The notes under the pieces are model-generated. The model was not told where the DNA came from, made no database searches, and saw only the letters and a program-made list of their open reading frames with translations. A stretch of DNA of 64,000 nt, from assembly GCA_910575255.1 (NCBI GenBank), contig CAJTEM010000016.1, positions 57,119 through 121,118 on the forward strand. The letters run 5' to 3'. Position numbers and translations under genes: made by a program. Position 1 is the first letter of the stretch. Every line of letters starts with the position of its first letter. This document shows positions 15,100-24,416 of the stretch, piece after piece. The stretch comes from Lachnospiraceae bacterium (GTDB lineage: Bacteria > Bacillota > Clostridia > Lachnospirales > Lachnospiraceae).

Positions 15100-17103
15100 C
15101 TATCCTCTGCGCTCAAAACATCTTTTGCATTTCCCCGCCATATATCCAACCGGTAAAAGACGTCCGCAATACTGGCAGCGGGCAATGTATCCCTTCTTTC
15201 CCCTGGACAGAAAGCGCATGATGACCGCTTCTGTCTTCTCCCGCTCTCTGACCAGCCATTCCTCATCAATGATTTTGTCAAAACGATACGAGAACTGATA
15301 ATACAGATCCAATTTCTTATAATAGGTCTCATAATTCTGCATGGAATTCTTCTCATTCCTGCCATCTGACAGACCAGATGTCTCTCCTGCCCTGCTTTTC
15401 CTTCCGGATATTCTCCGGCGCATCCCATCCATCACCGGATGATCCAGGCAGACATCCGCCGGATAATTCATGCAGTACTCCAGCCACTGTTTTACTACCT
15501 TGCGATCCTTAACGTCGATGGGACAGCTGATCATCCGATAAAGAATGGTCTTGTCCTCAAATCCCATAATCCGTTCCTCAAAACGCTTGGCATATCCATA
15601 CAGGCATAGAAGATCATCGATACTGACCTTCTCAAACGGCGCTTCGGCTTTCTCCGAATGCCACACCTGCAAAATCACATCCAAAGGCTCGTCAAGCTCT
15701 AAAAGCACCTGCGGAAAGCCCAGGCTGACCGTGTGCACCGGCTCCTCTGCAGCTTCAAACCTCTCCCGCACATAGGCAAGCGCCGATGCCCCCATGGCAT
15801 TTACATACCCTGTATCGTAGATTCCGTAACGCCCGGCCCTGCCTGCAATCTGCAAAATCTCCGGAATCTTCAGTCCCCGGCGTTCCACACCGTCGAATTT
15901 CTCCGTCTGAATAAAGACAATTCTGCGCACCGGAAGATTCAGTCCCATGCCAATGGCATCCGTAGCTACCACTACCTTTGTCTGTCCTCCGGTAAACAGC
16001 TGCATCTGGCGGCGCCGGATCTCCGGCGGCAGGCTTCCGTAAATGACACTGGCTTCTATTCCTCTCTCCTCCAGCCGTCCGGCGACATCAAGCACAGATT
16101 TTTTGGAAAACACCACCAGAGCGTCTCCCTCCTGTACATCCTCCGGAAAGCGGAACGGGATCTCCTCACAGATCAGGGCTGTCTTCCGTTCATAACGATG
16201 AATCTCAAAATCATCCCCGCAGATCTCAATCAGATGACAAACTACATCTTCAGCGGCCGGACTCATGCAGACATGAATCTCTGTGGCCTGGATTCCCAGA
16301 ATGGCCTTTGTCCAGCAATGCCCCCTCTCGGGATCCGCAGTCATCTGAGCCTCATCAATCACCGCAATATCATAACATTTATAGAAATCCGCCATCTCCA
16401 CCGTGGAGGCTGTCACCCGGCTGTTCTCCTGGGCGATGCACTCCTGTCCGGTCAGCATGGTGCAGGCCACACCGTACTCCGTCATTTTCTCGTAGACCTC
16501 CAGGGCCAAAAGACGCAGCGGGCCCAGATACACCCCATCCCCGGCATCTTTCAGCCGTTCCAACGCCTGAAAAGTCTTGCCGCTGTTCGTCGGACCGATA
16601 TGCAGGATAAAATGCCGTCTCATCTCGAGCGCTTCCGGAAACTCCAGCTCCGGCCGCGAGGGCACCAGCTGCAGAATCTTATTCTTCAGGGCCTCTGTCC
16701 GAAACGTACGGAACAGATCATACAGCGGAGCCCTGCAGATCTCGCCGGCCGCATCCTTTTCCAGATATTCATAGAATGCCGGGCCTATCAGCCGCTCGTC
16801 CTCCGGAAGCAGCAACGCCAGATCCAACCGTACCAGCTCTGGCAATACCTCCCTCCTGATGCGATCCAGCACCGGCTGAAGATGATATCGGGCCGCACAA
16901 TACCAGAGATTATTGGCCTGACGGTGATAATTCTCCAGGGCATTCCTGGTGACCTGGCTGTTTTTCAGGCGCTTCAGAGTACGTGCCAGACTGACGGTCT
17001 TCTCCGCGGCCCCCTTTGCCTTTATGGAGGAGGTTCGCCGGATCTTTCCCGCCCGCTCGTACTCACGCCTGTATAATTGTGTTAATTCTTCCTGTTGTAT
17101 CAT
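15100..17103 (-). CDS. SUV3-like RNA/DNA helicase with C-terminal zinc ribbon
   Basis: 667 residues. The helicase core matches SUV3-type superfamily-2 enzymes rather than DEAD-box proteins: Walker A HIGPTNSGKT (170-177), GPLRLLALEVYEKM, TASTVEMA, DEAQ box VIDEAQM (250-253), then VVFSKKSVL, VVVATDAIGMGLNLP and QIAGRAGR. SUV3 unwinds RNA for the mitochondrial degradosome. A helical N-terminal extension (1-165) precedes the core. A four-cysteine ribbon (CQYC...CKRC) closes the protein. A charged insert with SGRKSRAGETSGLSDG splits the C-terminal domain. The ATG overlaps the rtcB stop by four bases, so it is translationally coupled to an RNA ligase and a role in RNA repair or turnover is the natural inference. 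Confidence 0.85.
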   Translation of the reverse strand: MIQQEELTQLYRREYERAGKIRRTSSIKAKGAAEKTVSLARTLKRLKNSQVTRNALENYHRQANNLWYCAARYHLQPVLDRIRREVLPELVRLDLALLLPEDERLIGPAFYEYLEKDAAGEICRAPLYDLFRTFRTEALKNKILQLVPSRPELEFPEALEMRRHFILHIGPTNSGKTFQALERLKDAGDGVYLGPLRLLALEVYEKMTEYGVACTMLTGQECIAQENSRVTASTVEMADFYKCYDIAVIDEAQMTADPERGHCWTKAILGIQATEIHVCMSPAAEDVVCHLIEICGDDFEIHRYERKTALICEEIPFRFPEDVQEGDALVVFSKKSVLDVAGRLEERGIEASVIYGSLPPEIRRRQMQLFTGGQTKVVVATDAIGMGLNLPVRRIVFIQTEKFDGVERRGLKIPEILQIAGRAGRYGIYDTGYVNAMGASALAYVRERFEAAEEPVHTVSLGFPQVLLELDEPLDVILQVWHSEKAEAPFEKVSIDDLLCLYGYAKRFEERIMGFEDKTILYRMISCPIDVKDRKVVKQWLEYCMNYPADVCLDHPVMDGMRRRISGRKSRAGETSGLSDGRNEKNSMQNYETYYKKLDLYYQFSYRFDKIIDEEWLVREREKTEAVIMRFLSRGKKGYIARCQYCGRLLPVGYMAGKCKRCFERRG

Positions 17104-18344
17104 ATTCTGGTAACCTTTCCGTATCTGTTCTGCTCTTCCCCTGCCTTATAATTATACACCGGACGGATCACTTTCACAACATCCGCCGTAGGGCCGATAT
17201 TCCTTACAATATCCTCCATCCCCTTATAGGCCATCGGACACTCGTCCAGCGTTCCTGCATGAACCGAGGTAGTATAGATTCCCTTCATCTGCTTCTTGAA
17301 TTCCGATACGGTCCAGGTCTTTTTTGCCTGTGACCGTGACATCAGCCGGCCGGCCCCGTGAGGTGCAGAATAATTCCACTCCTCATTTCCTTTCCCCTCA
17401 CAAATCAGGGAACCGTCTCGCATATTAATCGGGATCAGAAGCTTTTCCCCCAATCTGGCGGAAACTGCCCCTTTCCGCAGAATCATCGCTTCCGTGTCGA
17501 TATAATTGTGAATGGTGGTAAACTCTTCCTCTACCTTAAGCTTCATTCCCCGGATCAGAATATCCATCATGGCTTTCCGGTTAAGCATTGCGTATCTCGA
17601 AACCAGCTTCATGTCATGGATGTAATCCTCCATCAGCGTTCCGCTGCAATAGGCCAGTGCCCTTGGAATCTCTGTTCTTACCTGCTTTCTCCATACCTTC
17701 AATGCCCGTGAGATCTCCCTTTCCCGGCCCTCTGCCCGAAGAGCAGCAATCAATGCTTTTTCCTCACTTTTTGTATTTCCATTCAGCTCTCTAAAGGCCT
17801 GTTCCTGATAATAATCCGCTACCTCCAGGCCCAGATGGCGGGAACCTGAATGAACTACCAGATAGAGCTGTCCCTCCTCATCTTTGTCCGCCTCGATAAA
17901 ATGATTCCCTCCTCCGAGTGTCCCCAGGGACAACACCGCCCTACCCAGATCCAGCCCTGCTTCCCTGACGCAGCGCAGCTGTCCCAGATCGATCCGCTCA
18001 TGGAACGGATGAGGCGTCTCGCGGATATCATAGCCGGAGGGAATCCTTTCGCGGATCAGCTTATCCAGCTTTTCCGGCTCCAGATGATGATTCTTCACCC
18101 GAATAGTCTCCATCCCGCAGCCGATATCCACCCCAACCAGATTCGGCACCACCGCATCCTGAATGGTCATCGTAGTCCCGATCGTACAACCTTTTCCCTC
18201 ATGCACATCCGGCATGATACGGATTCGTGATCCTTTTGTAAATTCCTGGTCACACAGGGTCTGAAGCTGTGCCAGCACCCCATCTTCCACCACGTCCGTA
18301 TACACCCTTGCTCTGTTATAAAGTCCTGTCACTTCCTGATACAC
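17100..18344 (-). CDS. rtcB: RtcB-family RNA-splicing ligase
   Basis: RtcB joins 2',3'-cyclic phosphate or 3'-phosphate RNA ends to 5'-OH ends with GTP and Mn2+. Signatures are present in order: PDVHEGKGCTIG, the metal-binding GVDIGCGM (Asp73, Cys76), SLGTLGGGNHFIE, VVHSGSRHLG, SAPHGAGRLMSRSQA with the guanylated His, and TSVHAGTLDECPMAYK near the end. At 414 residues it is shorter than the E. coli archetype, like many Clostridia copies. The stop overlaps the helicase start (ATGA), and the start lies directly against the stop of a small zinc-finger-like gene. No archease or RtcR is visible here, so regulation differs from the E. coli system. Confidence 0.93.
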   Translation of the reverse strand: MYQEVTGLYNRARVYTDVVEDGVLAQLQTLCDQEFTKGSRIRIMPDVHEGKGCTIGTTMTIQDAVVPNLVGVDIGCGMETIRVKNHHLEPEKLDKLIRERIPSGYDIRETPHPFHERIDLGQLRCVREAGLDLGRAVLSLGTLGGGNHFIEADKDEEGQLYLVVHSGSRHLGLEVADYYQEQAFRELNGNTKSEEKALIAALRAEGREREISRALKVWRKQVRTEIPRALAYCSGTLMEDYIHDMKLVSRYAMLNRKAMMDILIRGMKLKVEEEFTTIHNYIDTEAMILRKGAVSARLGEKLLIPINMRDGSLICEGKGNEEWNYSAPHGAGRLMSRSQAKKTWTVSEFKKQMKGIYTTSVHAGTLDECPMAYKGMEDIVRNIGPTADVVKVIRPVYNYKAGEEQNRYGKVTRI

Positions 18345-18530
18345 TCACTCGTCTCCCCTCTCCCGGATTCTCCTCAGCTTTTCTTTCTTCTGGTTCTTAT
18401 GACGGATCCGGGCCCGCGGAACATACTTTTCACATCTCTGGCAATAATGCCTGTGAGAAGCCTCCCGCCCCTTCTTACACTGCCCGGCCGCGATATAATA
18501 CATGCAAACCGTTTCTCTGTCACGTGCCAT
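18345..18530 (-). CDS. Small zinc-finger-like protein leading the rtcB operon
   Basis: A 61-residue, strongly basic protein with four cysteines: Cys9 and Cys18 (ETVCMYYIAAGQCKKG) and Cys30/Cys33 (HYCQRCEKYVPRARI), plus a nearby His pair, suggesting one zinc site. The tail is rich in Lys/Arg (RHKNQKKEKLRRIRERG), as expected for nucleic-acid binding. The start at 18530 is chosen because AGGAGG lies six bases upstream; the longer reading from 18545 has none. It abuts rtcB without a gap and is probably the first gene of the ligase-helicase operon. No characterised family was recognised. Confidence 0.7.
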   Translation of the reverse strand: MARDRETVCMYYIAAGQCKKGREASHRHYCQRCEKYVPRARIRHKNQKKEKLRRIRERGDE

Positions 18531-18891
18531 TTTCTCCTCCTGCACTCTTCCTTCCCGTCTCGCTCATTCATTTCCGCTGCAGGCATTGGTTCTCTTTCCT
18601 GATAATATGAAAAAAGCCCACCCATCCTGACCTCAGCCAGAATCGATCGGCTCTGTACCTGCAGCTTTCTCCTGATCTCTGACGGTTCATAAATGTGAAT
18701 CCCATCATGTCCGTCCCACGAAAACAGTGCATTCCGGTAATGCTGACAGCCTCCCCGGCAGCTCTCTGTCAGACAGCTGTCCCCTTCCTGAAAAGATTCC
18801 TGCCCGAAACACCATGTCCTGTGATACGCAATCCATGACAACCTGTAAAATTGTTCCCTGTAATATAAAATCCGCTGTGCTTCATGACCAT
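18374..18891 (-). pseudogene. Possible frameshifted cysteine-containing ORF upstream of the rtcB operon
   Basis: A frame open from 18891 towards 18530 reads like protein (HEAQRILYYREQF, then RTWCFGQESFQEGD, ESCRGGCQHYRNALFSWDG, IHIYEPSEIRRKL), but its first usable start is only a TTG at 18841. A textbook ribosome site, AAAGGAGG, stands before ATGs at 18891 and 18885, yet those open a different frame that stops after about 40 codons. One indel near the start would join the good start to the good frame. The C-terminal part overlaps the zinc-finger gene in another frame and is probably not real. It may be a broken gene or a sequencing error. Confidence 0.35.
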
Positions 18892-18985
18892 CCTCCTTTC
18901 TTTATTTTCTGCTATTTTTATACCACAGATTCCCGCTGCCGTAAAGATCCGATTCTTTACGGTATCCTTACCAGTTTCTTACAGG

Positions 18986-19226
18986 GTTACTGTTCATGGG
19001 GGTTCCGAAAAGTACGCTCTGGAAAAAGGGCTCCCCGGATTGCGGGTTTCGGATGCAGAAACTCTAAGCTTGCAGAAATCTGCTAAAAGCAGGGACAAAA
19101 ATACAGAACTCGCTTCGCTCAGACAGCTGTATTTTTGTCCCTGACGCAGATTCCTGCGAGCTAAGAGTTTCTAAGCCTCCTGCAAACGCAATCCGGGGAA
19201 GTCTTTTTCCAGAGCATACCTTTCGG
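18986..19226. repeat. Palindromic intergenic repeat, copy A (stem-loop type 3)
   Basis: Begins GTTACTGTTCATGGGGG, then TTCCGAAAAGTACGCTCTGG, and ends TTCCAGAGCATACCTTTCGG. The interior is one long imperfect hairpin whose apex is CAGGGACAAAAATACAG facing CTGTATTTTTGTCCCTG. Flanking arms AACTCTAAGCTTGCAG and CTGCGAGCTAAGAGTT also pair. It shares both ends with copy E and with the right half of copy B. It occupies most of the gap between the divergent units at 18530 and 19413. From 19227 to 19412 no convincing promoter is seen. Confidence 0.85.
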
Positions 19227-19412
19227 CCTGTATGTAAAATTTTCTTTTGATACAATTCCGATACAACTTTGACGCCTTTTTGATGCCATCCTGCCTTATT
19301 CTGAATACAAGAAGCCACCAATCACCCGGATGCTCTTTGGATATCCGTGAAGGCGGCATCGCATTTTGTCCCACCATTCTCTTACATCGAATTACAGAAA
19401 AGAGGTATTTGC

Positions 19413-21476
19413 ATGAAAAGAAAAAAGAAAACCAACTGGCTATGTCTCACCCTGGCTCTGCTGCTGGTCCTGGCCTGCCCTGCCGTCGTTTATGGCGACG
19501 AAGAGGACGATAAAGACAGGGAAGCCAGCCTTGCCCCTTACTTTGTCATTGAAGACGGCGATCCCTCAGCCGATTCCTTTCCCTTAAAGGACACCGACGT
19601 TTCTACTGTGATCAACGGGATTATTGCCGAAACTTTTGTCACCCAGACCTATGCCAATGAAGGAGAACGCCCGATCAACGCCCGTTATCTCTTTCCTGCC
19701 TCTGACAGTGTCTCCATCCATGGCATGAAAATGCAGATAGGAGATCAGATTATCACAGCCCGGATTCAGGAACGCAAGGAGGCAAAAAAGACCTTCGAGG
19801 CCGCCAAAAGCGAGGGCAAAAGCGCATCCCTGCTAGAACAGCAGCGTCCCAACGTCTTTTCCATGGACGTTGCCAACATCATGCCCGGAGATACCGTCCG
19901 CATCGAACTGCATTACACAGAGATGGTTCTCTCGACGGAAGGCATCTATCAGTTTGTATTTCCGACCGTAGTCGGCCCCCGCTACATCAGTTCCGCTCCC
20001 GCGGATGCCAAAGATACGGAGGATTCCCCGAATGGTCCGGGCGCGGATTCCGAATCCTCTGACTCCTGGGCAGCCAGTCCTTATCTGGAAGAAGGGAAGA
20101 CTCCTCCTGGTAAATACAACATCACGGTCAGTCTCTCCACAGGTGTCCCAATCACGGATATCCGTTGTAAATCTCACGAAATCCAGGTGGAAAAGGACAG
20201 TGACAGCACGGCCCGGATCACTCTTGCCAATCCCTTAGATTATGCCGGCAACCGCGATTTTATCCTGGATTACCAGCTGACCGGTGAGGAAGTAAGCTGC
20301 GGAATGCTGCTGGATTCCGGGGAAGAGGAGAATTACTTTATGCTGATGGTGCAGCCGCCAGAACACTACACTCCCAGCCAGATCCCTCCCCGGGAGTATA
20401 TCTTTATTCTGGATGTTTCCGGCTCCATGTACGGCTATCCTCTGGATACTGCCAAGGAGCTGATCCGGGATCTGGTCTCTGGCTTAAAAGAGACAGACTG
20501 CTTTAATCTGCTTCTCTTCTCCAATGCCTCCGTGCGGATGTCCCCCTCCTCCGTACCAGCCACCAGGGATAATATCCAAAAGGCAATCGACCTGATTGAC
20601 CAGGAAAGCGGAGGGGGCGGTACCGAGCTGGCACCGGCGCTCCGGGATGCGCTTTCCATTCCCATGCAGGAGAATTACTCACGCAGCATCATTACCATTA
20701 CCGACGGTTATATATCCGGAGAAAAAGAAATATTTAAAATTGTAAGAAGAAATCTTAGCAGCACGAATTTCTTCTCCTTCGGCATCGGAGATTCCGTCAA
20801 CCGCTATCTGATCAACGGAATCGCCAAGGCCGGACAGGGTGAGGCATTCATCGTCACAGATCAGGAGGATGCCGCTGACACGGCCACGCAATTTCGCACC
20901 TATATCCAGGCTCCCCTCCTGACCGATATCCAGGTAAGCTATGACGGCTTTGACGCTTATGAAATCGAACCGCCCGCCATCCCCACCCTTTTCGCCCGTC
21001 GTCCCATCGTACTGTTCGGAAAATGGAAAGGGGACGCTTCTGGAAAAATCCGCATCACCGGCAAAACAGGGGAACAGGATTATCTTAAGGAAATCGATGT
21101 CGCTGCTATCAATCACACGGAAAGCAATCCGGCAATCCGCTATCTGTGGGCACGCAAAAAAATAGAGCGGCTGACGGATTACGGCGCCGCAAGTACAGAC
21201 TCCGGCCTTACCTCAAAAATGGTAACCGCCCTTGGACTCAAGTATAGTATGATGACTCCCTACACCTCCTTTGTGGCAGTGACAGAGACCGTCCGCAATC
21301 CGGAAGGCGAAGGCAGCGATGTCATCCAGCCATCGGCATTGCCGCTGCATGTATCCAGCCTGGCCGTCGGCGGCTACACGACCGGTTCCGAACCCGGCAC
21401 ATGGCTTTTCCTGACGGGAGCTTTGCTTTTGCTGGTGATCCCTATTTTCCGGCATCCGAAGTTTTCGCGCAGATAA
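19413..21476 (+). CDS. VIT- and VWA-domain surface protein with PEP-CTERM-like sorting tail
   Basis: 687 residues from the ATG at 19413 (AGAGG upstream). A signal peptide (KRKKKTNWLCLTLALLLVLACPAVVYG) is followed by a VIT domain (about 55-180: VINGIIAETFVTQTYANEG, NARYLFPASDSVSIHGMKM, NVFSMDVANIMPGD). A von Willebrand A domain follows with intact MIDAS: FILDVSGSM (Asp334), GGGTELAPAL and TITDGYI (Asp431). The C terminus reads SEPGTWLFLTG, a hydrophobic helix, then FRHPKFSRR. This is the tripartite short motif, membrane helix and basic tail of exosortase substrates, with SEPGTW in place of PEPxxW. An exosortase gene follows 36 bases later, so this is the likely dedicated substrate. VIT/VWA proteins mediate adhesion or protein binding at the surface. 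Confidence 0.88.
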   Translation: MKRKKKTNWLCLTLALLLVLACPAVVYGDEEDDKDREASLAPYFVIEDGDPSADSFPLKDTDVSTVINGIIAETFVTQTYANEGERPINARYLFPASDSVSIHGMKMQIGDQIITARIQERKEAKKTFEAAKSEGKSASLLEQQRPNVFSMDVANIMPGDTVRIELHYTEMVLSTEGIYQFVFPTVVGPRYISSAPADAKDTEDSPNGPGADSESSDSWAASPYLEEGKTPPGKYNITVSLSTGVPITDIRCKSHEIQVEKDSDSTARITLANPLDYAGNRDFILDYQLTGEEVSCGMLLDSGEEENYFMLMVQPPEHYTPSQIPPREYIFILDVSGSMYGYPLDTAKELIRDLVSGLKETDCFNLLLFSNASVRMSPSSVPATRDNIQKAIDLIDQESGGGGTELAPALRDALSIPMQENYSRSIITITDGYISGEKEIFKIVRRNLSSTNFFSFGIGDSVNRYLINGIAKAGQGEAFIVTDQEDAADTATQFRTYIQAPLLTDIQVSYDGFDAYEIEPPAIPTLFARRPIVLFGKWKGDASGKIRITGKTGEQDYLKEIDVAAINHTESNPAIRYLWARKKIERLTDYGAASTDSGLTSKMVTALGLKYSMMTPYTSFVAVTETVRNPEGEGSDVIQPSALPLHVSSLAVGGYTTGSEPGTWLFLTGALLLLVIPIFRHPKFSRR

Positions 21477-21512
21477 AAATTTTTACACGGATAAATTCCA
21501 GGAGGAACGATC

Positions 21513-22307
21513 ATGCCCAGACATCATAACAGCTTTCTGAAAACTCACGGTATCACCTGCCTGGCAGGACTGTTCCTCCTGCTGGTAATCAAATTTTATT
21601 ACAGCCAGGCTGACAGCGACGGGCTTTTGTGGATCCTCTCACCCACTGCCTGGTGGGTACGTACCTTATCCGGAATCCCCTTTGAGTACCTGCCGCACAT
21701 CGGATACGTCAATCATGATTTCCGTTTTGTGATCGCTGCCTCCTGCTCCGGCGTACAATTCTGGATCATTGCCGCCTCGCTCCTGCTCTTTGCCTTTCTT
21801 CCCAAAATCAGAACCCGGAAAAGAGGCCTTGTCTGGCTGGCGGCAAGCTTCCTCTGCGCGTATGGATTTACCGTCCTGGTCAACGGCTTCCGAATTCTGC
21901 TCTCCCTCTATCTGCCGCTTTATCTCCTGGAGGCCGGCATACCCGATTCCCCGTCCGGATGGCTTTCTCCGGAACGTCTTCACACCATAATCGGGGTCTT
22001 TGTATATTTCGGTTCCCTCCTGGTTTTATTTTTTATTACAGAATCCTGGTTTTCCAGACACGAAGATAACTGCTTTGTCAGTATATCCGAACTGCTGCTC
22101 TGGCAATTGCGCTGGCTGCTGCCTGCCTTCTGGTATCTCGCCGTCGTGCTGGGCCTTCCGCTCCTCAACCGTGCTTACCAGAAGGATTCTCAGGCCTTTA
22201 TGGAGTATACGCTCACGATATTGCTGGTCTGCCTCCCCATGCTGCTTCTGTTCCGACTGTTCCAAAAGCTGGCTGCTCCCAAAAAGCACTCCCGGACCGG
22301 AATCTGA
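21513..22307 (+). CDS. Exosortase (transpeptidase-like membrane protease)
   Basis: A 264-residue protein with about seven to eight membrane helices. The three exosortase active-site residues are in their usual contexts: Cys78 in VIAASCSGVQFW, Arg127 in VNGFRILLSLY, and His157 in ERLHTIIGVFVYF. Exosortases cleave PEP-CTERM-type tails and are mostly known from Gram-negative bacteria. Small Gram-positive variants paired with one substrate exist by my recollection (XrtK/XrtN-like types), but I cannot assign the subtype. AGGAGG precedes the ATG. It forms a two-gene unit with the VIT/VWA protein, whose tail fits. After the last catalytic helix there is an additional soluble loop and two helices. 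Confidence 0.88.
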   Translation: MPRHHNSFLKTHGITCLAGLFLLLVIKFYYSQADSDGLLWILSPTAWWVRTLSGIPFEYLPHIGYVNHDFRFVIAASCSGVQFWIIAASLLLFAFLPKIRTRKRGLVWLAASFLCAYGFTVLVNGFRILLSLYLPLYLLEAGIPDSPSGWLSPERLHTIIGVFVYFGSLLVLFFITESWFSRHEDNCFVSISELLLWQLRWLLPAFWYLAVVLGLPLLNRAYQKDSQAFMEYTLTILLVCLPMLLLFRLFQKLAAPKKHSRTGI

Positions 22308-22383
22308 ACCGCCATAACGGATTCCCTCGTGATCCGGTAAAATGCGTCACTGGTTCGTTCTTGCAAATACTCCATAATACAGA

Positions 22384-22427
22384 TACTCCGGCAGGAATCT
22401 CTGTTCCCAGAGGCTCCTGCCGGAGTA
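22384..22427. terminator. Inverted repeat between convergent exosortase and TRAP genes
   Basis: A perfect 13-bp stem (TACTCCGGCAGGA at 22384-22396, complement at 22415-22427) lies in the 126-base gap between convergent genes. Neither side has a clean T-tract, so bidirectional termination is likely but not certain. Confidence 0.55.
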
Positions 22428-22433
22428 AAACAC

Positions 22434-24416
22434 TCAGGCTGTCACACGATCCGCTTTTTCTGCAACAGTCTTTCCCTTCATCAGCTGCACTCCCAGCACC
22501 ACTGCCAGACAGAAAAGCCCCAGCAGATCCGTCTTGCCGCCCCCGTCAATCAACAGCAATGCACCGACAGCCGCCACAACGCGCAGCGCCACATTCATCC
22601 TGCCTCTCAGATACCCTTCCACGGCTGCTGCGATCAGCAGCACCCCGACGCAGGAGGTAACCACCACCTGGATTCCGCTGAGCAATGTGACCTTTTCCAG
22701 CAAAAGCTGCGGATTATACACAAACATAAACGGCACGATAAAGCCCGCCAAAGCCAGCTTCACCGACTGCCAGCCCGTCTTCATCGGGCTTCCTCCGGAA
22801 AGTCCGGCGGCCGCAAAGGCAGCAAGAGCCACCGGCGGCGTCAGATTGGCAAACATGGCAAAATAGAAACAGAACATGTGAGCCGCGATCTCCGCCTGCC
22901 CCAGCTCCACCAGAGCCGGAGCCGCAATCGTCGCCGTAATCAGGTACGACGGAATGGACGGCAGACCCATGCCAAGGATCATGCAGGTCACCATGGTAAA
23001 CAAAAGTGTCAAAAACAGACTGGCCGCGGCGCTTCCCGGAACCGCATACTGCCCGATATTAATAATCGCATGTGCCACATTCAGCGCAAAGCCGGTCAGG
23101 CCGCAGATGCCCACAATAATTCCCACACAGGCACAGGCAATGGCCACTGACACCGTTGACTTCGCCCCGGACACAAAAGCATCCCCGATATCCTTGAAAC
23201 TCATCCGGCTGATGGGACGCAGTTCCGCCACCAGGATCGTCACCACAATCGTCCAGAAGGCGCTGAACAGAACCGTCCTCCCGCTGAAAATCAACATGTA
23301 AAGCAAAAATACGATGGGAATCAGCAGATGTCCCCGCTCCTTCATCACATTCAAAACCTTAGGCATCTGATCCTTTGGCAGGCCGCTTAAGCCATCCTTC
23401 TCCGCCCGCATCTGCACCTGAAGAATGATTCCCAGGTAATAGATCAGAGCCGGCAGCACAGCGGCACGGATAATGGCGCCGTATTTGACTCCCAGCGTCT
23501 CTGCCATTACAAAGGCCGCCGCTCCCATAATCGGCGGCAGAAGCTGGCCGCCCACAGAGGCTGTGGCCTCCACGGCTCCGGCAAATTCCTTGGAATACCC
23601 GGTCTTCTTCATCAGCGGAATCGTAAATGTGCCCGTGGTCACAACATTAGCCACCGCCGAACCATTGATGGACCCTAAAAAGCCGGAAGCCAGAACCGCC
23701 ACCTTCGCCGGACCGCCCTTGGTATGGCCGGCCAGCGCATTGGCAATGTCATTAAAGAACTGCCCCATCCCGCATTTGTTCATCACATCGCCAAAGATAA
23801 TGAAAAGTACGATATAGGTTGCCGATACCTTTACCGAAGAACCATAGATCCCATAAATATCTGTCGTCAGATAGGTCACCACCCGATGCCAGTTATATCC
23901 GCGGTGACGGAAAATCCCCGGAAAAGAACGCCCGAACAACGCATACACCAGAAAAACTGCCGAAAGAATCGAAAGCGCCGGGCCGGATATCCGGCGGGAG
24001 CACTCCATCACCAGCAGAATCAGCAATGTCCCCATAACAATATCTGTCGTCTCCCCGGAGAATCCGGTAGAGATAAAGACCGGATAACGGACAAACACAT
24101 AGACCGGCATCACGGCACACAGAGCAACGAAAATCCAGTCATACCAGCTGATCTTTTTGCGGCTGCTCCCGGAAAAAGCCGGATAAAGGGCAAATCCCAA
24201 TACCAGCACCAGCCCCACATGAATGGCATGATGCTTGATATTCACCATCTGCAGCAGCCGGATTCCCGAGGCATAAGCCAGGTGATAAACCGTAAACGCC
24301 AGGCATAATACATAGATCAGCCGGTTCAGATGCACGTTCCCAAACTTCCGTGTCCGGGATTCTTTTTCGTATTTCTCCATAATCTCTTCGCCATTGGCTT
24401 GCTTTAAATCAGACAT
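22434..24416 (-). CDS. TRAP transporter fused permease (DctQ-DctM, TAXI type)
   Basis: 660 residues. The N-terminal third carries the four-helix small-subunit equivalent (about residues 35-170). The rest is the DctM-like large subunit with roughly twelve helices, with GFLGSINGSAVANVVTTGTFTIPLMKKTGY, SVGGQLLPPIMGAAAFVMAE and GMGLPSIPSYLITATIAAPALVELG. Fused QM permeases pair with TAXI-type binding proteins and use ion gradients to import organic acids or amino acids such as glutamate. It overlaps the DUF1850 gene by eight bases and lies downstream of the binding-protein gene. The substrate is not readable. Confidence 0.93.
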   Translation of the reverse strand: MSDLKQANGEEIMEKYEKESRTRKFGNVHLNRLIYVLCLAFTVYHLAYASGIRLLQMVNIKHHAIHVGLVLVLGFALYPAFSGSSRKKISWYDWIFVALCAVMPVYVFVRYPVFISTGFSGETTDIVMGTLLILLVMECSRRISGPALSILSAVFLVYALFGRSFPGIFRHRGYNWHRVVTYLTTDIYGIYGSSVKVSATYIVLFIIFGDVMNKCGMGQFFNDIANALAGHTKGGPAKVAVLASGFLGSINGSAVANVVTTGTFTIPLMKKTGYSKEFAGAVEATASVGGQLLPPIMGAAAFVMAETLGVKYGAIIRAAVLPALIYYLGIILQVQMRAEKDGLSGLPKDQMPKVLNVMKERGHLLIPIVFLLYMLIFSGRTVLFSAFWTIVVTILVAELRPISRMSFKDIGDAFVSGAKSTVSVAIACACVGIIVGICGLTGFALNVAHAIINIGQYAVPGSAAASLFLTLLFTMVTCMILGMGLPSIPSYLITATIAAPALVELGQAEIAAHMFCFYFAMFANLTPPVALAAFAAAGLSGGSPMKTGWQSVKLALAGFIVPFMFVYNPQLLLEKVTLLSGIQVVVTSCVGVLLIAAAVEGYLRGRMNVALRVVAAVGALLLIDGGGKTDLLGLFCLAVVLGVQLMKGKTVAEKADRVTA

